Shown in pieces: positions 59,109-64,000 of a DNA stretch of 64,000 nt. The translations under genes and the position numbers were made by a program. The notes under the pieces were generated by a model that was given only the letters and a program-made list of their open reading frames with translations, was not told the origin of the DNA and made no database searches. Positions within the stretch are counted from its first letter, which is position 1. Each line of letters opens with the position of its first letter. The DNA is from Halopseudomonas sp002296055 (GTDB taxonomy: Bacteria; Pseudomonadota; Gammaproteobacteria; Pseudomonadales; Pseudomonadaceae), in the NCBI RefSeq assembly GCF_050876985.1, contig NZ_JBPAPP010000001.1, one strand, 5' to 3'.

Positions 59109-62100
59109 ATGTTTAAAGCCAGCCAGGCGCTGCAGGGTGATTTCCTGCGCAGCCAGCCCAGTGAATTTCTGCACACCGTCAGTGCCAATTACGCCGTTGA
59201 TGAAGACAGTTACCTGCGCGAGCTGATCGAGCTGGCACAAGCGCAGGACCTTGCGGCCCTCTCGCGCAAGGCCAACCAGCTGATCATTGATGTGCGCAAG
59301 CGGGATAACGCGGTTGACAGTATTGACGCGCTGCTCCAGCAGTACAGTCTGGATACCCAGGAAGGCATCATGCTGATGTGTCTGGCCGAAGCGCTGCTGC
59401 GCGTGCCGGATGCCGACACCGCTGACGCGCTGATTCGCGACAAGCTGAATGCCGCCCAATGGGACCGCCACGTAGGCCAGAGCGAGCACACGCTGGTCAA
59501 CGCTGCCGCCTGGGGGCTGGTGATGACAGGCAAGGTGGTGAACCTGGACAAGCGCCACGATGGCACGCCGGGCACTGTACTGGGCCGCCTAGTCAAGCGT
59601 AGCGGCGAGCCAGTGATCCGCGGCGCCATGATGCAGGCGATGAAAATCATGGGCCGCCAGTTTGTACTCGGCCGCACCATCACCGAAGCGCTGAAGAACG
59701 GCAAGCCGCAGCGTGACCAGGGCTATACCTATTCCTTCGACATGCTTGGCGAGGCGGCCCTGACCCGCGCAGACGCGGCCAAGTATTTTGCCGATTACAG
59801 CAAGGCCATCGCTGCGCTGGTCGATGACAAGTACAAGGGCTCAAGCCCCAAGCCGACCATCTCCATCAAGTTGTCGGCGCTGCACCCGCATTATGAGGTT
59901 GCCCGCGAAGAGCAGGTGATCGAAGAGCTGGGTGAAAGTGTGCTGGAGTTGGTGCGTCAGGCGCGCAAGGGTGATGTGGGTATCACCATCGATGCCGAGG
60001 AGGCAGACCGTCTGGAGCTGTCGCTCAAGCTGTTTGAGAAGGTTTATCGCCATCCTGACGTGCAGGGCTGGGGTAACTTCGGTCTGGTTGTTCAGGCTTA
60101 TTCCAAGCGCGCGCTGCCGGTGCTGTGCTGGCTGACCTTGGTGGCGCGCTCGCAGGGCGATCGCATTCCGGTGCGCCTGGTCAAGGGCGCTTACTGGGAC
60201 TCGGAGATCAAATGGTCGCAGCAGGCCGGCCTGTCGAACTACCCGGTATTCACCCGCAAAGAAGCCACCGACGTTTCGTACCTGGCTTGCGCGCGCTTTC
60301 TGCTCAGCCCGCTGACTGACGGCCAGATCTACCCGCAGTTCGCGACGCACAACGCGCACACCGTGACCTGCATCCTGGCCATGGCCAATGACCGCGAATT
60401 CGAATTCCAGCGTCTGCACGGCATGGGTGACGCCCTGTATGACACTGTCATCGAGCAGGCCGGCTGTCCGGTGCGTATCTACGCGCCGGTCGGTGCCCAT
60501 AAGGATCTGCTGCCCTATCTGGTGCGTCGATTGCTGGAGAACGGTGCCAACTCATCCTTCGTGCACAAGCTGGTTGATCCGCGTGTACCGGTCGAGACGC
60601 TGACTGCGCATCCGGTAACCACCCTGCAGCGGCACAGCGTGCTGGCCAACCCGCGTATCCCCTTGCCGCCGGCTATTTACGGTGAAGGGCGTCGTAACTC
60701 CCGTGGGGTAAACATGAACGTGCTGTGCGAGTGGCTGCCGTTGAAGGAGCAGCTCGATAGCTGGTGGAACAGCCGTTGGAGCGGCGCGCCGCTGGTTAAT
60801 GGCAAGCGCCTGAGCGGTGAGGTCCGTCCGGTCATGTGCCCGTACCAACTCTCGCACCAGGTGGGTGAGGTGGTCTGGGCTACCGCCGAGCAGACTCGCG
60901 AGGCCATCGACGGTCTGAGCAACGCCTTTGTGCGCTGGAATGCCACGCCGGTGGATCAGCGCGCAGCGATCCTTGAGCGTACGGCCGACAAGCTGGAAGA
61001 GCACATGCCCGAGCTGATGGCACTGTGCACGCTGGAGGCGGGCAAGCTGCTGCAGGACGGTATTGATGAAGTGCGCGAGGCGGTGGATTTTTGCCGCTAC
61101 TACGCGGCGCAGGCCCGTCAGCGCTTTGCCACTATCACCTTGCCGGGGCCAACCGGCGAGAGCAACGAGATTTATCTGCAAGGCCGCGGCGTATTCGCCT
61201 GTATCAGCCCGTGGAACTTCCCGCTGGCGATCTTCCTGGGCCAGGTCAGTGCGGCGCTGGTATGCGGTAATACGGTGGTCGCCAAACCGGCCGAGCAAAC
61301 CAGCCTGGTGGCGGTGCGCTGCGTCGAGCTGATGCACGAAGCCGGTCTGCCCGGCGATGTGCTGGCGCTGCTGCCCGGCGATGGCAAGCAGGTGGGTAGT
61401 GTGGTTACCTCCGACCCGCGGATTACCGGGGTTGCCTTCACCGGCTCGACTCAGACCGCGCATATCATCAACCGCGCTCTTGCTGCGCGCGACAGTGCCA
61501 TTGCGCCGATGATTGCCGAGACCGGTGGCCAGAACGCCATGATTGTCGACTCCACCGCGCTACCGGAGCAGGTCGTCAAGGATGTGGTGCACTCCGCGTT
61601 CCAGAGTGCGGGTCAGCGCTGCTCAGCCTTGCGCGTGCTCTTTGTGCAGGAGGACATTGCCGAGCGTGTTATCGAACTGCTCAAAGGCGCCATGGCCGAG
61701 CTGCATGTCGGTGATCCGGCGCGTCGCGATACCGATGTAGGTCCGGTGATTGATGCCGAGGCCCGTGAAGGGTTGCTGGCGCACGTGCGCGAGCTCAAGC
61801 AGGCAGGGCGCTTGATTGCCGAGACGCCGATTCCGCCGGGCCTGGACGGTCACTTTATTGCGCCGGTCGCCTTCCGGCTGGACAGCATCAACGAATTGAC
61901 CCAGGAGCATTTTGGGCCGATTCTGCACGTGGTTACCTGGCGCAACCGCGATCTGGACAAGGTCATCGACGACATCAATGCGACCGGCTTTGGTCTGACT
62001 CTGGGCGTGCACAGCCGCAATGAAGACACCGCCGAGCACATTGATGCACGGGTTCGCATCGGCAACGTGTACATCAACCGCAACCAGATTGGCGCGGTTG

Positions 62101-62264
62101 TTGGGGTGCAGCCATTTGGTGGTCAGGGCCTGTCCGGCACTGGTCCCAAGGCGGGCGGCCCGCACTACTTGCTGCGCTTTGTGACCGAACGCACCCGTAC
62201 TATCAACACCACCGCTGTGGGTGGTAACGCCAGTCTGTTGTCCCTCGGTGATGGGGAGCCTTGA
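59109..62264 (+). CDS. putA: Bifunctional proline dehydrogenase/P5C dehydrogenase PutA
   Basis: Oxidises proline to glutamate. 1051 aa, without the N-terminal ribbon-helix-helix DNA-binding domain of trifunctional PutA, consistent with control by PruR. The FAD-dependent proline dehydrogenase occupies about residues 80-500 (SIKLSALHPHYE; GITIDAEEADRLELSL; RLVKGAYWDSEIKWSQ; ATHNAHTV). The P5C dehydrogenase is about 560-1040, with Glu in AETGGQNAMIVDS and catalytic Cys in SAGQRCSALRVLF. The start MFKASQALQGDF has GGAG upstream. putP follows after 158 bp. Confidence 0.96.
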   Translation: MFKASQALQGDFLRSQPSEFLHTVSANYAVDEDSYLRELIELAQAQDLAALSRKANQLIIDVRKRDNAVDSIDALLQQYSLDTQEGIMLMCLAEALLRVPDADTADALIRDKLNAAQWDRHVGQSEHTLVNAAAWGLVMTGKVVNLDKRHDGTPGTVLGRLVKRSGEPVIRGAMMQAMKIMGRQFVLGRTITEALKNGKPQRDQGYTYSFDMLGEAALTRADAAKYFADYSKAIAALVDDKYKGSSPKPTISIKLSALHPHYEVAREEQVIEELGESVLELVRQARKGDVGITIDAEEADRLELSLKLFEKVYRHPDVQGWGNFGLVVQAYSKRALPVLCWLTLVARSQGDRIPVRLVKGAYWDSEIKWSQQAGLSNYPVFTRKEATDVSYLACARFLLSPLTDGQIYPQFATHNAHTVTCILAMANDREFEFQRLHGMGDALYDTVIEQAGCPVRIYAPVGAHKDLLPYLVRRLLENGANSSFVHKLVDPRVPVETLTAHPVTTLQRHSVLANPRIPLPPAIYGEGRRNSRGVNMNVLCEWLPLKEQLDSWWNSRWSGAPLVNGKRLSGEVRPVMCPYQLSHQVGEVVWATAEQTREAIDGLSNAFVRWNATPVDQRAAILERTADKLEEHMPELMALCTLEAGKLLQDGIDEVREAVDFCRYYAAQARQRFATITLPGPTGESNEIYLQGRGVFACISPWNFPLAIFLGQVSAALVCGNTVVAKPAEQTSLVAVRCVELMHEAGLPGDVLALLPGDGKQVGSVVTSDPRITGVAFTGSTQTAHIINRALAARDSAIAPMIAETGGQNAMIVDSTALPEQVVKDVVHSAFQSAGQRCSALRVLFVQEDIAERVIELLKGAMAELHVGDPARRDTDVGPVIDAEAREGLLAHVRELKQAGRLIAETPIPPGLDGHFIAPVAFRLDSINELTQEHFGPILHVVTWRNRDLDKVIDDINATGFGLTLGVHSRNEDTAEHIDARVRIGNVYINRNQIGAVVGVQPFGGQGLSGTGPKAGGPHYLLRFVTERTRTINTTAVGGNASLLSLGDGEP

Positions 62265-62422
62265 GGCACCGGGAGACAGTCAGTGCAGCAACAGGGACGA
62301 ATCAGCAGCAGGGATAGTTCAGCAACCGAGGATGCAAGGTTGAACCAGGGTTGCCACAATAGCGGGCAACCCGCCGCCTACCAGCGGGAAAACACCACGC
62401 ATCTCTGAGAGAGAGAACAAAA

Positions 62423-63895
62423 ATGGAAAATACTGCAGTCGTTACGGCGACGTTCATTGTCTATATCGGGGTAATGCTTGCGCTAGGCTATATCGCCTAC
62501 AAGCGCACCACCAACCTGTCGGACTACATCCTCGGTGGTCGCTCGCTGGGCCCGGGTACTGCGGCACTGTCCGCCGGTGCTTCGGACATGAGCGGCTGGC
62601 TGCTGCTCGGTTTGCCGGGCTACGCACTGTCTGCCGGCTACGAGGCGTCCTGGATTGCCATGGGCCTGCTGGCTGGCACCTGGGCCAACTGGCTGATCGT
62701 GGCGCGCCGCCTACGTGTCTACTCGCATGTGGCCAACGACTCGCTGACCCTGCCGGCCTACTTTGAAAATCGTTTCGAGGACAGCAGCCGCCTGCTGCGA
62801 GTGATCTCGGCGGTATTCATTCTGCTGTTCTTCCTGTTTTACACCAGCTCTGGCCTGGTAGCGGCGGGCAAGCTGTTTGAAAGCACCTTTGGTTTTGGTT
62901 ACAGCATTGCCGTTATCGTCGGCACGCTCGCGATCATCTCCTACACCTTCTTTGGTGGCTTCCTGGCGGTATCCTGGACCGATGTGATTCAAGGTCTGCT
63001 GATGGCGGCTGCATTGATTGTGGTGCCGGTCATGGCGCTCAATATCATGGGCGGCTGGGAAGCAGTTCATGGTGCCATGGAAGCTCGCAACCCCGAGCTG
63101 CTGAACCTCTGGACCGATGTGGAAGGCAAGCCGCTTGGCGTGATCGCCATCGTCTCGCTGCTGGCGTGGGGTCTGGGCTACTTTGGTCAGCCGCATATTC
63201 TGGCTCGTTTCAAGGCGGTTGAAAGCGACGCCGCGCTGCCGACTGCACGTCGTATCGCCGTGCTCTGGTCCGGTGTCTGCCTGCTTGCAGCGCTGGTCAT
63301 CGGCTGGGTGGGTATCGGTTACTTCGGTGAAGAAGGTCTGGCCGATGCCGAAACCGTCTTCCTGTCGCTAGTACAGGCACTGATGCATCCGCTGGTTGCC
63401 GGTATTCTGCTGGCGGCTGTGCTGGCGGCCATCATGTCGACTGCGGACTCTCAGCTGCTGGTATCGTCCTCTGCGCTGGCCGAGGACTTCTACAAAGCGC
63501 TGTTCCGCCGTGATGCAACCCAGCAGGAGCTGGTCTGGGTGGGGCGTGTCGCGGTCGTAGGTATCGCGGCTATCGCACTGATGCTGGCCTTTAACCCTGA
63601 CAGCACCGTACTGGGTCTGGTGTCCTACGCTTGGGCCGGGTTTGGCGCGGCCTTTGGGCCGGCGGTTATCCTGTCGCTGTACTGGCGCCGTATGAACCGC
63701 TTTGGTGCGCTGGCTGGCGTGATTGTCGGTGGCGTGACTGTGGTGGTTTGGAAGCAGATCGACAGCAGCGGCCTGTATGAGATCGTCCCAGGCTTTATCC
63801 TGGCGACCATTGCCATTGTGGTTGTCACCCTGCTAACACCTGCACCTTCTGCGCACGTAGAAGCTCAGTTTGACGATATGAAGTCGCGCTTCTAA
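62423..63895 (+). CDS. putP: Sodium/proline symporter PutP
   Basis: 490 aa member of the SSS family with about 13 transmembrane helices, starting MENTAVVTATFIVYIG with GAGAGAGA upstream. Signature stretches are DYILGGRSLGPGTAALSAGA and SDMSGWLLLGLPG (substrate/Na+ region of helices 1-2), and STADSQLLVSSSALAEDFYK near 340. Transports proline for PutA. Downstream of putA, probably cotranscribed, and ended by a terminator. Confidence 0.96.
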   Translation: MENTAVVTATFIVYIGVMLALGYIAYKRTTNLSDYILGGRSLGPGTAALSAGASDMSGWLLLGLPGYALSAGYEASWIAMGLLAGTWANWLIVARRLRVYSHVANDSLTLPAYFENRFEDSSRLLRVISAVFILLFFLFYTSSGLVAAGKLFESTFGFGYSIAVIVGTLAIISYTFFGGFLAVSWTDVIQGLLMAAALIVVPVMALNIMGGWEAVHGAMEARNPELLNLWTDVEGKPLGVIAIVSLLAWGLGYFGQPHILARFKAVESDAALPTARRIAVLWSGVCLLAALVIGWVGIGYFGEEGLADAETVFLSLVQALMHPLVAGILLAAVLAAIMSTADSQLLVSSSALAEDFYKALFRRDATQQELVWVGRVAVVGIAAIALMLAFNPDSTVLGLVSYAWAGFGAAFGPAVILSLYWRRMNRFGALAGVIVGGVTVVVWKQIDSSGLYEIVPGFILATIAIVVVTLLTPAPSAHVEAQFDDMKSRF

Positions 63896-63908
63896 CGTCT
63901 GACTGAAT

Positions 63909-63947
63909 AAAAAGCCCGCTCGGTGCGATGCACCGGGCGGGCTTTTT
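63909..63947 (+). terminator. Intrinsic terminator after putP
   Basis: AAAAAGCCCGC plus CGGTGC (63909-63926, one mismatch) pairs with GCACCG plus GCGGGCTTTTT (63930-63947), loop GAT, followed by T. Serves putP. Confidence 0.92.
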
Positions 63948-63970
63948 TGTGGTTGCTTGCCTGCGATCAG

Positions 63971-64000
63971 TTATTTTTTGCGGGGATAACGCTTAGCAAA
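63971..64000 (-). CDS. Possible C-terminus of a minus-strand gene (truncated)
   Basis: Reading the minus strand from the window edge gives FAKRYPRKK then TAA at 63971-63973. It is open to the edge, and a basic C-terminus near a terminator is plausible, but nine codons are too few to support a call strongly. Confidence 0.3.
   Translation of the reverse strand, partial: FAKRYPRKK

Noticed and set aside
59109..62264. Trifunctional PutA with DNA-binding domain
   Set aside because: The protein starts at MFKASQALQGDF, with no ribbon-helix-helix segment, and is 1051 aa, short of trifunctional length.

Overview
The window looks like chromosome from a gammaproteobacterium of the Pseudomonas lineage. 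Two blocks keep Pseudomonas gene order as I know it from P. aeruginosa: leuC-leuD-leuB-asd-usg-fimV-truA-trpF-...-accD-folC-SPOR-cvpA-purF-metZ, and a Lon-like protease (AsrA type)-pruR-putA-putP. PhaG, the fpr/finR pair and cmoAB fit the same picture. trpB and trpA sit between trpF and accD, instead of next to a trpI-type regulator as in P. aeruginosa. That suggests an early-branching relative (for example the pertucinogena/Halopseudomonas group), but the genus is inference. Most of the DNA is GC-rich.

Layout. 1-4232: tail of an unknown gene, phaG (minus), pdxB, a 62-aa protein and an ATP-NAD-kinase-like gene. 4233-7842: an AT-richer accessory island. It holds five small promoterless plus-strand ORFs separated by sites with attC architecture, with no integrase in the window, and ends in a Cys-rich secreted protein. 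7922-19688: an MFS exporter, glyoxalase-like, nitroreductase, Smr, prmB, TauE/SafE, aroC, a second MFS gene coupled to a degenerate acireductone-dioxygenase-like gene, the divergent fpr/finR pair and a glycine-zipper protein. 19877-24309: a 5xPAS-GGDEF-EAL protein and a LysR regulator facing leuC. 24456-42918: a long plus-strand biosynthetic block (leucine, aspartate family, tryptophan, malonyl-CoA, folate, purine, methionine) interrupted by fimV and truA.

42919-51519: a small ComEA-like protein, a 283-bp MITE-like element with nested inverted repeats, a chemoreceptor, rnd-ycgL, a double TM2 protein, ycjX-ycjF plus a third overlapping gene, a thioesterase and a palindrome-rich intergenic element. 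51520-63895: cmoB/cmoA, a second FimV-like gene without the C-terminal FimV domain and preceded by a CRP/Vfr-like palindrome, the AsrA-type Lon, and pruR-putA-putP with a direct-repeat operator candidate before putA.

The strongest accessory signal is the attC cassette cluster at 4564-7127. One cassette encodes a GIY-YIG-like protein and the other four encode proteins I do not recognise. Other points of interest are the MITE-like element, the metal-ligand-free cupin at 16431, the FimV paralogue pair and the trpFBA-accD-folC arrangement. I saw no rRNA, tRNA or CRISPR array.
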